Shown: positions 25,520 through 34,541, numbered from the stretch's first letter. The stretch: DNA of 64,000 bases from Humitalea sp050632385 (GCF_050632385.1 NZ_CP192599.1:1302001-1366000); one strand, 5' to 3'. Translations and numbers: made by a program. Notes: generated from the sequence alone by a model not told the origin.

Positions 25520-27853
25520 ATGCCCGATGGCCTGAACGCCCCCAACCTTCGCTTTGGCATCGGCCAGCCGGTGCCGCGGGGTGAGGACCCCGTGCTGCTG
25601 AAGGGCCAGGGGCGCTACACCGACGATCTGTCGCTGCCGGGCCAGGCCTATGCCCATGTGCTGCGCAGCCCCTATGCCCATGGCGTGCTGCGCGGCGTGG
25701 ATGCCACCGCCGCCCTGGCCATGCCCGGCGTGCTGGCGGTGATCACCGCCGCCGACCTGGCGGGCTACGGCACCATGGGCTGCGCCATGCCGCTGAAAAG
25801 CATCGACGGATCGGCGCTGAAAAGCCCGGCCCGGGCGCCGCTTGCCTCCGACCGCGTGCGCTTCGTCGGCGACCCGATCGCGCTGGTGGTGGCCGAGACG
25901 AAGATGCAGGCCAAGGACGCGGCCGAGGCGGTGGAACTGGACATCGACTCACTTCCCGCCGTGACCGACGCCCGTGCCGCGACCGCGCCAGATGCCCCGC
26001 TGCTGTATGACGATATCGCCAACAACACTGTCCTGGACTGGCGTTTTGGCGATGCCGACAAGGTGCGCGCGGCCTTCGACGGCGCGGCCCATGTCACGCG
26101 GCTGTCCATCGCCAACAACCGCATCGTGGTCTGCGCCATGGAACCGCGCGCCGCGATCGGGGTATGGGCGGAGGGGCGCCATACCTTGCACCTCGGCTGC
26201 CAGGGCGTTTTTGGGATGCGGGCGCAACTGGCCGGCATCCTGGGCGTGCCGGTGAAGGACTTGCGCATCCTGACCGGCAATGTCGGCGGATCCTTTGGCA
26301 TGAAGGCCAATGTCTACCCCGAATACGTGCCGCTGCTGCACGCGGCCAAGATGCTGGGCCGCCCGGTGAAATGGACCGATGAGCGCACCGGGTCGTTCCT
26401 GTCCGACCAGCACGGCCGCAGCCATGAGGTCGATGCCGAATTGGCGCTGGATGCGGCGGGAAAATTCCTGGCCGTCCGCCTGACCGCTTTTGCGGACATG
26501 GGGGCCTATCTGTCCCCGGTGTCGCCGCTGATGGGCACGGCGAATTTCGCCAAGAACGTGCAGAGCAACTACGCGACGCCGTTGATCGAGGTGCATACCG
26601 TCTCGGCGGTGACCAATACCACGCCGATTTCCGCCTATCGCGGCGCGGGGCGGCCCGAGGGCAATTACTTCATGGAGCGGCTGATCGAGCAGGCCGCCGT
26701 GGAAACCGACCGCGACGCGCGCGATCTACGCCGGCTGAACCACATCCCGACCGCTGCCATGCCCTATGCCGCTGCCTCGGGCAGCCACTACGACGGCGGC
26801 GAGTTCTCGGCGATCCTGGATGACGCGCTGGTGGCGGCCGACTGGGACGGTTTCGCCGGCCGTGCCGAGGCCAGTGCGGCCCGCGGGAAACTGCGCGGGC
26901 GCGGCATCGGCAATTTCCTGGAGGTCACCGCCCCGCCCGCCCCGGAAATGGGCGGCATCCGGTTTGAGAAGGACGGGTTGGTCACCATCGTCACCGGCAC
27001 CCTGGACTATGGGCAGGGGCATCTGTCGCCCTTCGCCCAGGTGCTGCACCAGCATCTGGGCGTGCCCTTCGAGAATATCCGCCTGTTGCAGGGCGACAGC
27101 GACCAGTTGATCGCCGGCGGCGGCACCGGCGGGTCGAAGTCGCTGATCGTCTCCGGGGCCGCGATCGTGGAGGCCGCGGCCATCGTCGTGGACAAGGGCC
27201 GCCAGGCGGCGGGCTGGGCGCTGGAAGCCTCGCCCGAGGATATCGTTTTCGAATCCGGGCGATTCTCGATCACCGGCACCGATCGCGGCATCGACATCAT
27301 GGCCCTGGCCGCAAAGCTGCGCGACGCCGATGCGCTGCCGATGGATGTGCCGCCGACCCTGGATGTCAGCCACATCTACCCCGGCGCGCCATCCGCCTAT
27401 CCCAACGGCTGCCACATCGCGGAGGTCGAGGTCGATCCCGACACCGGCCTGGTCGAGGTGGTGACCTACGTGACCGTCAACGACTTCGGCGTGATCGTGA
27501 ACCCGCTGCTGGTCGCGGGCCAGGCGCATGGCGGCATCGCCCAGGGCATCGGCCAGGCCCTGCTGGAGCACGTGGTCTATTCGGAAGACGGCCAGCCGCT
27601 GGCCGGGTCCCTGATGGACTACGCCCTGCCGCGCGCCGCCGACGTGCCGTCGATGAGCTTCGCCAGCCACCCCGTGCCCGCCACGACCAATCCCATCGGC
27701 GCCAAGGGCTGCGGCGAGGCGGGGTGCGCCGGGGCGCTGCCGGCCGTGATGAACGCGTTGGTGGACGCGCTGCGGCCGCTCGGCATCGCGCATATCGACA
27801 TGCCCGCGACGCCGGAGCGGGTGTGGCGGGCGATCGCCGAAGCCAAGGGCTGA
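25520..27853 (+). CDS. Xanthine/CO dehydrogenase family molybdopterin subunit
   Basis: Large subunit of a molybdenum hydroxylase (CoxL/CutL-like), 777 residues. It would hold molybdopterin cytosine dinucleotide and oxidise an aldehyde, purine or similar substrate. Seen: the N-terminal VPRGEDPVLLKGQGRYTDD, the NVGGSFGMK loop, AYRGAGRPEG at 372-381, and the catalytic Glu E733 in KGCGEAGCAG. The CO dehydrogenase signature with Cys in the AYRCSFR loop is absent, so it is not a form I CO dehydrogenase. No FAD or 2Fe-2S subunit gene lies next to it, which is unusual. Confidence 0.88.
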   Translation: MPDGLNAPNLRFGIGQPVPRGEDPVLLKGQGRYTDDLSLPGQAYAHVLRSPYAHGVLRGVDATAALAMPGVLAVITAADLAGYGTMGCAMPLKSIDGSALKSPARAPLASDRVRFVGDPIALVVAETKMQAKDAAEAVELDIDSLPAVTDARAATAPDAPLLYDDIANNTVLDWRFGDADKVRAAFDGAAHVTRLSIANNRIVVCAMEPRAAIGVWAEGRHTLHLGCQGVFGMRAQLAGILGVPVKDLRILTGNVGGSFGMKANVYPEYVPLLHAAKMLGRPVKWTDERTGSFLSDQHGRSHEVDAELALDAAGKFLAVRLTAFADMGAYLSPVSPLMGTANFAKNVQSNYATPLIEVHTVSAVTNTTPISAYRGAGRPEGNYFMERLIEQAAVETDRDARDLRRLNHIPTAAMPYAAASGSHYDGGEFSAILDDALVAADWDGFAGRAEASAARGKLRGRGIGNFLEVTAPPAPEMGGIRFEKDGLVTIVTGTLDYGQGHLSPFAQVLHQHLGVPFENIRLLQGDSDQLIAGGGTGGSKSLIVSGAAIVEAAAIVVDKGRQAAGWALEASPEDIVFESGRFSITGTDRGIDIMALAAKLRDADALPMDVPPTLDVSHIYPGAPSAYPNGCHIAEVEVDPDTGLVEVVTYVTVNDFGVIVNPLLVAGQAHGGIAQGIGQALLEHVVYSEDGQPLAGSLMDYALPRAADVPSMSFASHPVPATTNPIGAKGCGEAGCAGALPAVMNALVDALRPLGIAHIDMPATPERVWRAIAEAKG

Positions 27854-27903
27854 GTATCGCCGGCGACACGCGCGCCGGCATCCCACCGAATTCCATGACA
27901 TTG

Positions 27904-27931
27904 CCTGACCCCATGCCTGCCTGGGGTCAGG
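27904..27931. terminator. Strong hairpin after the molybdopterin subunit gene
   Basis: A perfect 10-bp stem (CCTGACCCCA, 27904-27913, with 27922-27931) around an 8-base loop, 50 bases past the stop. The T-tract is short (GGTTTGG), so termination is likely but not certain. Confidence 0.5.
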
Positions 27932-27961
27932 TGGTTTGGCGCGGCTGCGCGCGATGGCCCG

Positions 27962-28291
27962 TTATCGACGGCTGAGGCGGATGGAGTCGGCACCGTAGCG
28001 GCGGCCATCGATCCGCCCGCCGAACCCATTCGGCGCCTTGATCCGATCGGCACGGCATCGGGCTTTCCTTCAGGCTGATCCCCTTGGCGCATCCGTGACG
28101 CCGCGCGCGGTGCCGCCGCCGCATCGGATGGCTGTCTCGGCGACACAGGCCCGCGGCCGATCTCGCCCACCCGAATCACCGTGAAGCGCGCCGCTCCAGA
28201 GCGGCAAGTCTCCCAGCATCGCAGGTCGGTCACGATCCCTGCGCCCCAGCCGGCTGCCTGAATCGAGGGATTCAGCCGCACCCGCGCTCAT
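27962..28291 (-). pseudogene. Possible decayed ORF on the minus strand
   Basis: The 648-base gap between 27853 and 28502 has no intact gene. On the minus strand one frame runs from about 28291 to a TGA at 28072-28070, then continues to a TAA at 27964-27962 with the ending IKAPNGFGGRIDGRRYGADS followed by IRLSRR. This reads like a genuine C-terminus. I infer a broken or frameshifted gene; no family is recognised and the evidence is thin. The part from about 28300 to 28500 is AT-richer and looks regulatory. Confidence 0.22.
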
Positions 28292-28395
28292 TCCCGATTC
28301 GAGATCATAAAAAAGACATTCTCTGCCTGGCTGTGGCGGTCAGGCCACACCCCTTCGGCGCGTGTAAAAAAAGTCTGAAGAATCGTCAAAGAATC

Positions 28396-28424
28396 TTGCG
28401 GGCTTCTGTGCGGTGCAATATGGT
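28396..28424 (+). promoter_or_regulatory. Candidate promoter of the Hint-domain gene
   Basis: TTGCGG (28396-28401), 17 bases, TATGGT (28419-28424). It lies in the AT-rich stretch before the Hint gene and predicts a start near 28431, giving a leader of about 70 bases. A GGAG ribosome binding site precedes the ATG. Confidence 0.45.
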
Positions 28425-28501
28425 CGTTTAGACAGATTTTGAGACTTAAGCAGTTTTTAAATCGGTAAAAGTTAGAAATCCCACCCACGGAGATCCCTCG
28501 C

Positions 28502-29446
28502 ATGTCATGGAATTTCGTCTCGTCCGCGTTCAGCGCCTTCAACACGACCGATTCCACGGCAACCGGCTCCGTGAGCTATACGCAGGCCGGCAGTGGCCAG
28601 CCGCGCGGCGCCGAGTGGATCCTGCAGTATTCGAACACGGCTGGCGGCCCCTGGATCGAGGTCGATCGCACTGCGGTAACGCAGATCTCGGCAAGCGGCA
28701 CGAACGTTCCCGTCAGCTTCACAAGTGTGGTGCTGCCCGACGGCCATGACAGCGAGGGGTTCTTCCGCGTTGTCGGTCAGGCGTCGAACCCGAGCGGCCC
28801 GTCCGGCGGTCTCCGCACCACCGGCGCCGTGGTCAGCGGCGAGACCACCGTCTGCTTCCTGGCCGGCACGCAGATCGCCACCCCGGCGGGCGGCGTGGCC
28901 GTTGAGACCCTGGCGATCGGTGACCTGGTGTTGACCGCCGATGGCCGTGCCGTGCCGGTGATGTGGCTGGGCCGCCAGACCGTCTCGACCACCTTCTCCC
29001 TGTCGGAAGCCCGCCGTCCCGTGCTGATCCGCGCCGGTGCGCTGGGTGAAAACCTGCCGGTCCGCGACCTGCGCGTGACCTCCGACCACGCCATGGTCAT
29101 CGACGGCGTGCTGGTGCAGGCCGGCGCCCTGATCAACGGCAGCAGCATCACCCGCATGGCGCAGGCCGACCTCGGCGATCGCTTCACGGTCTTCCACATC
29201 GAGACCGAGAACCACGAGATCATCGTCGCCGAAGGCGCCGCCACCGAGACCTTCATCGACAACGTCACGCGCGCCCGCTTCGACAATTTCGCCGAATTTG
29301 TCGCGCTCTACGGTGCCGAAGGCCGCCCGATGGAAGAGCTGGCCCAGCCCCGCGCGATGAGCGCCCGCCAGGTTCCGGCCGCGATCCGCGCCCAGATCGC
29401 CGGGCGTGCGGTCGTGCTCGCAGGTGTCAGCGCCATCGCCGCCTGA
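28502..29446 (+). CDS. Hint-domain (Hint_2) protein
   Basis: A 314-residue protein. Residues 1 to about 112 form a Ser/Thr/Gly-rich, beta-type region that may be a fibronectin-like sandwich (EWILQYSNTAGGPWIEVDR). From C118 a Hedgehog/intein-type domain follows: CFLAGTQIATPAG, then SDHAMVIDG (H196), NGSSI, HIETENHEIIVAEGAATETF (H238). These match bacterial Hint_2 proteins. There is no obvious signal peptide; export by type I secretion is possible, as for many Hint_2 proteins. Whether it self-cleaves is unknown: no Asn-Cys junction is seen at the end. Confidence 0.85.
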   Translation: MSWNFVSSAFSAFNTTDSTATGSVSYTQAGSGQPRGAEWILQYSNTAGGPWIEVDRTAVTQISASGTNVPVSFTSVVLPDGHDSEGFFRVVGQASNPSGPSGGLRTTGAVVSGETTVCFLAGTQIATPAGGVAVETLAIGDLVLTADGRAVPVMWLGRQTVSTTFSLSEARRPVLIRAGALGENLPVRDLRVTSDHAMVIDGVLVQAGALINGSSITRMAQADLGDRFTVFHIETENHEIIVAEGAATETFIDNVTRARFDNFAEFVALYGAEGRPMEELAQPRAMSARQVPAAIRAQIAGRAVVLAGVSAIAA

Positions 29447-29502
29447 TCCCAAGATTCGCCCAGACGGGGCGATCCTGGGACCAGTTGCTGTGCGTGTCAT
29501 TC

Positions 29503-29538
29503 ACCGCCCGTCGCAGAATTGCGACGGGCGGTTTTTTT
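29503..29538 (+). terminator. Rho-independent terminator of the Hint gene
   Basis: A perfect 13-bp stem (ACCGCCCGTCGCA, 29503-29515, with 29520-29532) around the loop GAAT, followed by seven Ts (29532-29538). It lies 57 bases after the stop of the Hint gene and is one of the clearest terminators in the window. Confidence 0.93.
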
Positions 29539-29576
29539 GCGAATCATGGTATCGGCGGCTACAACCAGCCCTCGTT

Positions 29577-29607
29577 TGATACATCTCTTTATTAGAAAAT
29601 TGTATCA
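29577..29607. repeat. AT-rich inverted repeat TGATACA/TGTATCA
   Basis: Perfect 7-base inverted repeats (29577-29583 and 29601-29607), 17 bases apart, in a rare AT-rich patch between two convergent genes. It could be a hairpin or a protein-binding site. There is no gene start nearby to explain a regulatory role. Confidence 0.35.
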
Positions 29608-29692
29608 GTTTTCGTGTTCACCCCGCGACAACCCCGCGCGCGTCGATCGGCCTCGAGCGTAAAAGAATCCGACGCGGCCCATCTTTTGGGGC

Positions 29693-30586
29693 CTAGCCCC
29701 CCGGAACGACGCCCGGTGCCAACCCGGCCACATGGTCGAACACCGCCCCCGCGGTGCAGACCCACACCTGCTCCCTCCGCGCCGCGACATGCGCCAGCGC
29801 CCGGCGCAGCGCCCGCATCCGATAGGGTTGGCCGATGATGTAGGGGTGCAGCGCGATCCCCATCACCTGCGGCAGCCCATCCCGCACCTGGCGCAGTCGT
29901 TCGTCGAAATCATCCACGATCATCTGGGCGAATTGCTCGGCGCCATCGCGCCGGGCGACGATGGCGGGGATGTCGTTGACCTCTTGCGGATAGGGGATGG
30001 CCAGCAGCGGCCCATGCGCGGTGCGGTGCCAGACCGGCGCATCGTCGCTGCACCAGTTCAGGGTGTAGCGATACCCGGCCTCGGCCAGCAGGTCGGGCGT
30101 GGCGTGGCTTTCGGCGATCCAGGGCGACAGCCAGCCGCGTGGCGCGGTGCCCTCCGCGGCGGTCATCGCGGCCGTGGCCTCGGCGATCAGGGCGCGTTCC
30201 TCGGCCGGCGGCAGGATGGACTGGCGTTCGCTATTGGTCCGCCCGTGGCCTGCCATTTCATCGCCGCGCGCGCGATGGGCGGCACATAGCGCCGGCGCAT
30301 GGGTATAGATCGCGCTGTTCAGTAGCACGGTCGCGGGCAGCGCCAGCTCGTCCAGGGTTTCCAGCAGGCGCCAGGCGCCGACGCGGTTGCCATAGTCGCG
30401 CCAAGCGTAGTTCAGCACATCCGGCTGCGGCCCGCCGGGGGCGAGTTCCGCGCCCAGCCCCTCGCCAAAGGCGAAGTGTTCCAGGTTCACGCCCAGGTAG
30501 ACCGCCAGCCGCGCGCCGTTCGGCCAGGCAAAGGCTGTGCGCCCCGGCCAGGGGTGGTGGTCGTGACGGTCATGGGTCGGCAGCAT
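29693..30586 (-). CDS. Polysaccharide deacetylase family protein, PuuE-like
   Basis: A NodB-fold hydrolase, 297 residues from the ATG at 30586 (an in-frame start at 30655 exists). The pattern WRDYGNRVGAWRLLETLDEL, then EMAGHGRTNSERQ, then GWLSPWIAESHATPDLLAEA resembles PuuE-type allantoinases and related peptidoglycan or polysaccharide deacetylases. The metal Asp usual at the end of strand one is not obvious. The C-terminal part has ALHPYIIGQPYR, which fits the family. The substrate is not settled. It is divergent from cydD. Confidence 0.78.
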   Translation of the reverse strand: MLPTHDRHDHHPWPGRTAFAWPNGARLAVYLGVNLEHFAFGEGLGAELAPGGPQPDVLNYAWRDYGNRVGAWRLLETLDELALPATVLLNSAIYTHAPALCAAHRARGDEMAGHGRTNSERQSILPPAEERALIAEATAAMTAAEGTAPRGWLSPWIAESHATPDLLAEAGYRYTLNWCSDDAPVWHRTAHGPLLAIPYPQEVNDIPAIVARRDGAEQFAQMIVDDFDERLRQVRDGLPQVMGIALHPYIIGQPYRMRALRRALAHVAARREQVWVCTAGAVFDHVAGLAPGVVPGG

Positions 30587-30690
30587 CGGCGGGTCCGGTT
30601 TTGAGGTGGCGATTGATTTGATCCCGCGCCGCCGGGTCGGCAACCACGGGTGCATGGCGGCCCGCCACGGGATGGGCTAGCAGACCAGCG

Positions 30691-32415
30691 ATGGACACCG
30701 CGTTGATGGACCGCCCCCCGGCCGCCGCCGGCGCGCTGCCGCCGACATCCAAACCGATCAAGCCCCAGGCCCCGGCGCGCGCGCTTTTGGCCGCGATCAC
30801 GCGCGCCCAGCGCCCCGGGCTGCTGCTGGCGGTCGGACTTGGTGCCGCCGGCATGGTCACGGTGCTGGCCCAGGCGGTGCTGACGGCGCTGCTGATCGCA
30901 GCCCTGCTCGGGCACGGTGGCGCGGGCTGGGATGCCGTCGCCGGCATCGCCGCCCTGGCGCTGCTGCAAGCCGGGCTGTTCATCGCGCAGGACCGCGCCC
31001 AGGTCGCCGCGGGCGCCGCCGCGCGGGCCGACATGCGCAGCCGCGCCTTTGCCGCCCTGCTGGCCGCCGGCCCCACCGATTCGCGCGCCATCGGCGAAAA
31101 GGCATCCCTGGTCGTGGACCGGGTCGAGGCCCTGGACGGCCATGTCGCGCGCTGGATGCCGGCCGCGGCGATGGCGCTGGTCGGCCCCGCCCTGGCCATC
31201 GCCCTGGCGGGCTTCGTCGATCCGACGTCGGGGCTGATCCTCGGCCTGTGCGTGTTGTTGGTGCCGGTCGCCATGGCGGTCACGGGCATCGGCGCCGCCG
31301 TTGCCTCCCGCCGCCAGTTCACCGCGTTGGAGGCCCTGTCGGGCCGCTTCCTGGACCGCATGCGGGGCCTGGCCACCATCGTGCTGTTCCGCCGCGAATC
31401 GGCCGAGGCCGCGGCGCTTGCCGCCGCCGCCGATGACCTGCGTATGCGCACGATGAAGGTGCTGCGCGTCGCCTTCCTCTCCTCGGCGGCGCTGGAGGGC
31501 TTGTTCGCCGCGGCCCTGGCCTGCCTCGCCTGGCGCCACGCGGCGCTGGCCGCCGGCACGCATCCCGATCCGGTGGCGGCGATCCTGGCCCTGCTGCTGG
31601 TGCCGGCCGCCTTCGCGCCGCTGCGTGCCTTCTCCGCCGCCTACCACGAGCGTGCGGCGGCCGAGGGGGCGGCCACCGCGCTGGCCCCGCTGCTCGCGAC
31701 CCCCCCCGATACCCGGTTGATCCTTGAGGAAATGCCGCCCTCGGTCGTCGTCACATTCGACCACGTCGGGCTGCGCCACGACCCGGGCCTGCCGGATGCG
31801 CTGGATGATGTGTCCTTCCGGGTGATGCCGGGCGAGGTGCTGGTGCTGATGGGGCCGTCGGGTGCGGGCAAGTCCTCGATCCTGCGGCTCCTCATGGGCT
31901 TCCTGCCGCCGACCAGCGGCCGTATCGCGCTGAACGGGCGGGAGGCCGCGGCCCTGCGCCCCGCCGAGTTGCGCCGCCTCTCGGCCTGGGTCGGCCAGCG
32001 CGCCCATATCTTTCGCGGCACCATCGCCGAGAACATCCTGCTGGCCCGCCCCGACGCGACCCGGGCCGAGGTCGAACAGGCCGCGCGTGACGCCCGGGTC
32101 GCCGATTTCGCCGCCGGGTTGCCGCAGGGGCTGGACACGATGGTGGGCGAATCCGGCCACGGCCTGTCCGGTGGCCAGGCGCAGCGCGTCGCCATCGCCC
32201 GCGCCTTCCTGCGCGACGTGCCGCTGCTGCTGCTGGACGAACCGACCGCGCATCTGGACCCGGGGACGGAGAACGAGGTGCTGGACAGCCTGCGTCGCCT
32301 CGCCGCCGGGCGGACAACCATCCTCGCCACGCATTCGCCCGCCGTCGCCGCCCGGTTTGGCCGCGTGCTGCGGTTGGAGGACGGCCGGGTGGTGGACCGC
32401 AGCCTGCGCGCATGA
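30691..32415 (+). CDS. cydD: CydD, thiol-export ABC transporter subunit
   Basis: Half-transporter that with CydC exports cysteine and glutathione to the periplasm and is needed to assemble cytochrome bd oxidase. It has 574 residues with about six membrane segments in the N-terminal half and an ATPase domain at the end. Walker A GPSGAGKSS is at 388-396, the signature LSGGQ at 492-496, then LLLLDEPTAHLD and the H-loop in ATHSP. It overlaps cydC by ATGA. No cydAB genes lie nearby. Confidence 0.9.
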   Translation: MDTALMDRPPAAAGALPPTSKPIKPQAPARALLAAITRAQRPGLLLAVGLGAAGMVTVLAQAVLTALLIAALLGHGGAGWDAVAGIAALALLQAGLFIAQDRAQVAAGAAARADMRSRAFAALLAAGPTDSRAIGEKASLVVDRVEALDGHVARWMPAAAMALVGPALAIALAGFVDPTSGLILGLCVLLVPVAMAVTGIGAAVASRRQFTALEALSGRFLDRMRGLATIVLFRRESAEAAALAAAADDLRMRTMKVLRVAFLSSAALEGLFAAALACLAWRHAALAAGTHPDPVAAILALLLVPAAFAPLRAFSAAYHERAAAEGAATALAPLLATPPDTRLILEEMPPSVVVTFDHVGLRHDPGLPDALDDVSFRVMPGEVLVLMGPSGAGKSSILRLLMGFLPPTSGRIALNGREAAALRPAELRRLSAWVGQRAHIFRGTIAENILLARPDATRAEVEQAARDARVADFAAGLPQGLDTMVGESGHGLSGGQAQRVAIARAFLRDVPLLLLDEPTAHLDPGTENEVLDSLRRLAAGRTTILATHSPAVAARFGRVLRLEDGRVVDRSLRA

Positions 32416-34073
32416 TGGGCGATCTTTTGCGTGTGCTGCGCCTGTGGCGCGGGCGCGGCCCGGCGCTGGCCGCCGCCCTGCTGGTGTCGGTCTGTTCGGC
32501 CCTGCTGGGCCTGGCGCTGCTGGGCATGGCCGGCCGCGCCGTGGCGGCCGAGGTCGCGCTGGCCGGCGGCGTCGCCCTGGGCAGCGGCATCCTGTTGCTG
32601 CCCTGGCTGCGGCCGGTGCTGATCGGTCGCCCCGCCGCACGCTGGGCGGAACGCATGGCGACCCATGGCGCCGCCTTCCGCGCGCTGGCCGATACCCGGG
32701 TGTGGTTTTTCCGGCGCCTATCCCAGCGCCTGCCGGGCGGCATCGGCCATGGCCGGGCGGGCGACCTTCTCGGCCGGCTGGTGGCCGATGTGGAGGCGCT
32801 GGACGGGTTGTATCTGCGCGCCATCGTGCCGATCGCGGCGGGCGGGGCCGTGGTGTTGGCGACCGCGGTCGTGCTGGGCGCGATGTCGCCGCTTCTGGCG
32901 GCGCTGGTGGCCTTGCCGCTGGCCGCGGCCCTCGTGCTGCCGCCGCTGCTGGCGCCGGCCGCCGCCCGGGCCGCCGCGACCGCCGCCGATGCCGAGGGCC
33001 GGCTGCGCGATGCGGTGGTGGACCCGCTCTCCGGCCTTGAGGACACCTTGGGCACGGGGGCCGAGGCGCGCGCGCTGGCCCGGGTCGCCGCAGCCGGCGA
33101 TGCGCTCGCGGCCTCCCAACGCGCATTGACCGGGCGCAATGCCGCCGCCGGTGCCCTGGGTTCGCTGCTGGCGCAGGGCGCGCTGCTGGGCGCCCTGGGC
33201 TTTGGCCTGGCGGGCGGGCAGGGCGCCCTGGCCGGCGCCGTGATCGGCGCCTTCCTGGCGCTGGCGTCGGCCGAGCCCTTTGCCGCGCTGCCCCGCGCGG
33301 GGGTGGCGCTGGCGGCGGCCGGGGCCTCCGCCCGACGTCTGTTCGCGGCCGCCGATGTGCCGGTGCCGGTGCCCGACCCGGCGACGCCGGCCGCCGCCCC
33401 CGCCGGCCATGCGCTGAAGATCGAGGGCCTGCGGTTCGCCTGGGCGCCCGACCGCGCCCCGGTGTTCGAGGGGCTGGACATGGAGGTGCCGGAGGGCGCC
33501 CGCGTCGCCCTGCTCGGCCCGTCCGGGGTCGGCAAATCCAGCCTGATTGCGCTGCTGACCAAACTCGCGGCACCTCAGGGCGGGCGCATCCTGGTCGGTG
33601 GTGTGGACCTCGCGACCCTGACCGCCGATGCGGCGCGGCAGAAATTCGCAGTGCTGAGCCAGGATGCGCGGCTGTTCGACGACACGATCGCCGCCAACCT
33701 GCGCCTGGCCGCCCCCGATGCCGATGACGCGGCGCTGTTCCAGGCGCTGGACCGCGCCGGCATCGGCGACCTGGTGCGCGCCCTGCCGGAGGGGCTGGCG
33801 ACGCGCTGTGGTGAGGCGGGGGCGCGGTTTTCCGGTGGCCAGGTGCGGCGCATCGCGCTGGCGCGCGCGCTGGTCTCGCCGGCGCCGGTGCTGCTGTTGG
33901 ACGAACCGGCGGCGGGGCTGGATGCGGCGGCGGAGATGGCGTTCCTGGCGACCTTGGACACGGCGGCGGCGGGGCGGACGGTGCTGCTGCTGCAACACCG
34001 GCTGGTCGGGCCGTTCCGGCCGAGCCGGGTGTTTCGCCTGGCCGGGGGGCGGGCGCTGGCGGGGTTGGGGTGA
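32412..34073 (+). CDS. cydC: CydC, thiol-export ABC transporter subunit
   Basis: Partner of CydD in the heterodimeric exporter, 553 residues. The membrane domain carries the CydC-like stretch HGAAFRALADTRVWFFRRLSQ and GDLLGRLVADVEALD. The ATPase domain has GPSGVGKSS, the Q-loop in LSQDARLF, the signature FSGGQVRR and Walker B LLLDEPAAGLD; the H-loop reads LLLQHR. The frame ends 76 bases before the next start, so the unit is probably just cydDC. Confidence 0.9.
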   Translation: MMGDLLRVLRLWRGRGPALAAALLVSVCSALLGLALLGMAGRAVAAEVALAGGVALGSGILLLPWLRPVLIGRPAARWAERMATHGAAFRALADTRVWFFRRLSQRLPGGIGHGRAGDLLGRLVADVEALDGLYLRAIVPIAAGGAVVLATAVVLGAMSPLLAALVALPLAAALVLPPLLAPAAARAAATAADAEGRLRDAVVDPLSGLEDTLGTGAEARALARVAAAGDALAASQRALTGRNAAAGALGSLLAQGALLGALGFGLAGGQGALAGAVIGAFLALASAEPFAALPRAGVALAAAGASARRLFAAADVPVPVPDPATPAAAPAGHALKIEGLRFAWAPDRAPVFEGLDMEVPEGARVALLGPSGVGKSSLIALLTKLAAPQGGRILVGGVDLATLTADAARQKFAVLSQDARLFDDTIAANLRLAAPDADDAALFQALDRAGIGDLVRALPEGLATRCGEAGARFSGGQVRRIALARALVSPAPVLLLDEPAAGLDAAAEMAFLATLDTAAAGRTVLLLQHRLVGPFRPSRVFRLAGGRALAGLG

Positions 34074-34148
34074 CGCCGCGCATCGCCGCTTGACCCCGCC
34101 GCGTCGCCAAGCGACCTAGGTAACACACAGCGACTCGCCGGAGCCCTC

Positions 34149-34541
34149 ATGCGCCGTTTCCTCTTGACCAGCCTTGCCCTGATGCCGCTGCTCGCGGCCT
34201 GCGCCTCCAGCACGAACCTGGCCGGCCAACCGCCGCGCGTGATCTTCTTCGGCGAGGAAGGCACCAGCCTGGATGACGCCGCCAAGGCGGTGATCGCCGA
34301 CGCCGCCAACCTGGCCAAGGCCAACCCGCTCGCACCCGTCCGCGTGCTCGGCTTCGCCGACCCCGAGGGTAGCGTCGCCTACAACCGCGCCCTGTCGCGC
34401 GCCCGCGCCGAAAACGTCGCCGAGGCGCTGCGCGAGGATGGCGTCCCCGCCGGCCGCATCATCGTCGGCGCCCGCGGCCCCGTGCCCTTCGAGGCGATTG
34501 CCCTGGAAAGCCGCCGCGTCGAGATCCGCGTCGGCCTCTGA
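34149..34541 (+). CDS. OmpA-family lipoprotein
   Basis: A 130-residue lipoprotein with the signal MRRFLLTSLALMPLLAAC (lipid Cys at 18). The rest is one OmpA-like peptidoglycan-binding domain: VRVLGFADPEGSVAYNRALS, SRARAENVAEALREDGV and the conserved SRRVEIRV end. Where most OmpA domains have GHTD/GYTD this one has GFAD. It should anchor the outer membrane to peptidoglycan. Its stop codon shares bases with the recQ start (TGATG). Confidence 0.85.
   Translation: MRRFLLTSLALMPLLAACASSTNLAGQPPRVIFFGEEGTSLDDAAKAVIADAANLAKANPLAPVRVLGFADPEGSVAYNRALSRARAENVAEALREDGVPAGRIIVGARGPVPFEAIALESRRVEIRVGL

Noticed and set aside
28288..28557. An 89-residue minus-strand frame with a low-Arg composition opposite the Hint leader
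   Set aside because: It overlaps the Hint start region and its promoter, has no ribosome binding site or homologous motif, and its better composition follows from the AT-rich DNA.
29687..29699. GGGGC-CTA-GCCCC hairpin at the end of the deacetylase gene
   Set aside because: It lies on the stop codon and has no T-tract on either strand, so it is not called as a terminator.
30604..30640. FNR-like TTGAT...ATC sequence before cydD
   Set aside because: The half-sites are three bases apart and the second half is not ATCAA; an FNR site needs four bases and both arms.
30487..34128. A 1213-codon antisense frame over cydDC
   Set aside because: Pro/Arg/Ala-rich low-complexity translation with no domain; both cydD and cydC on the other strand are well supported.
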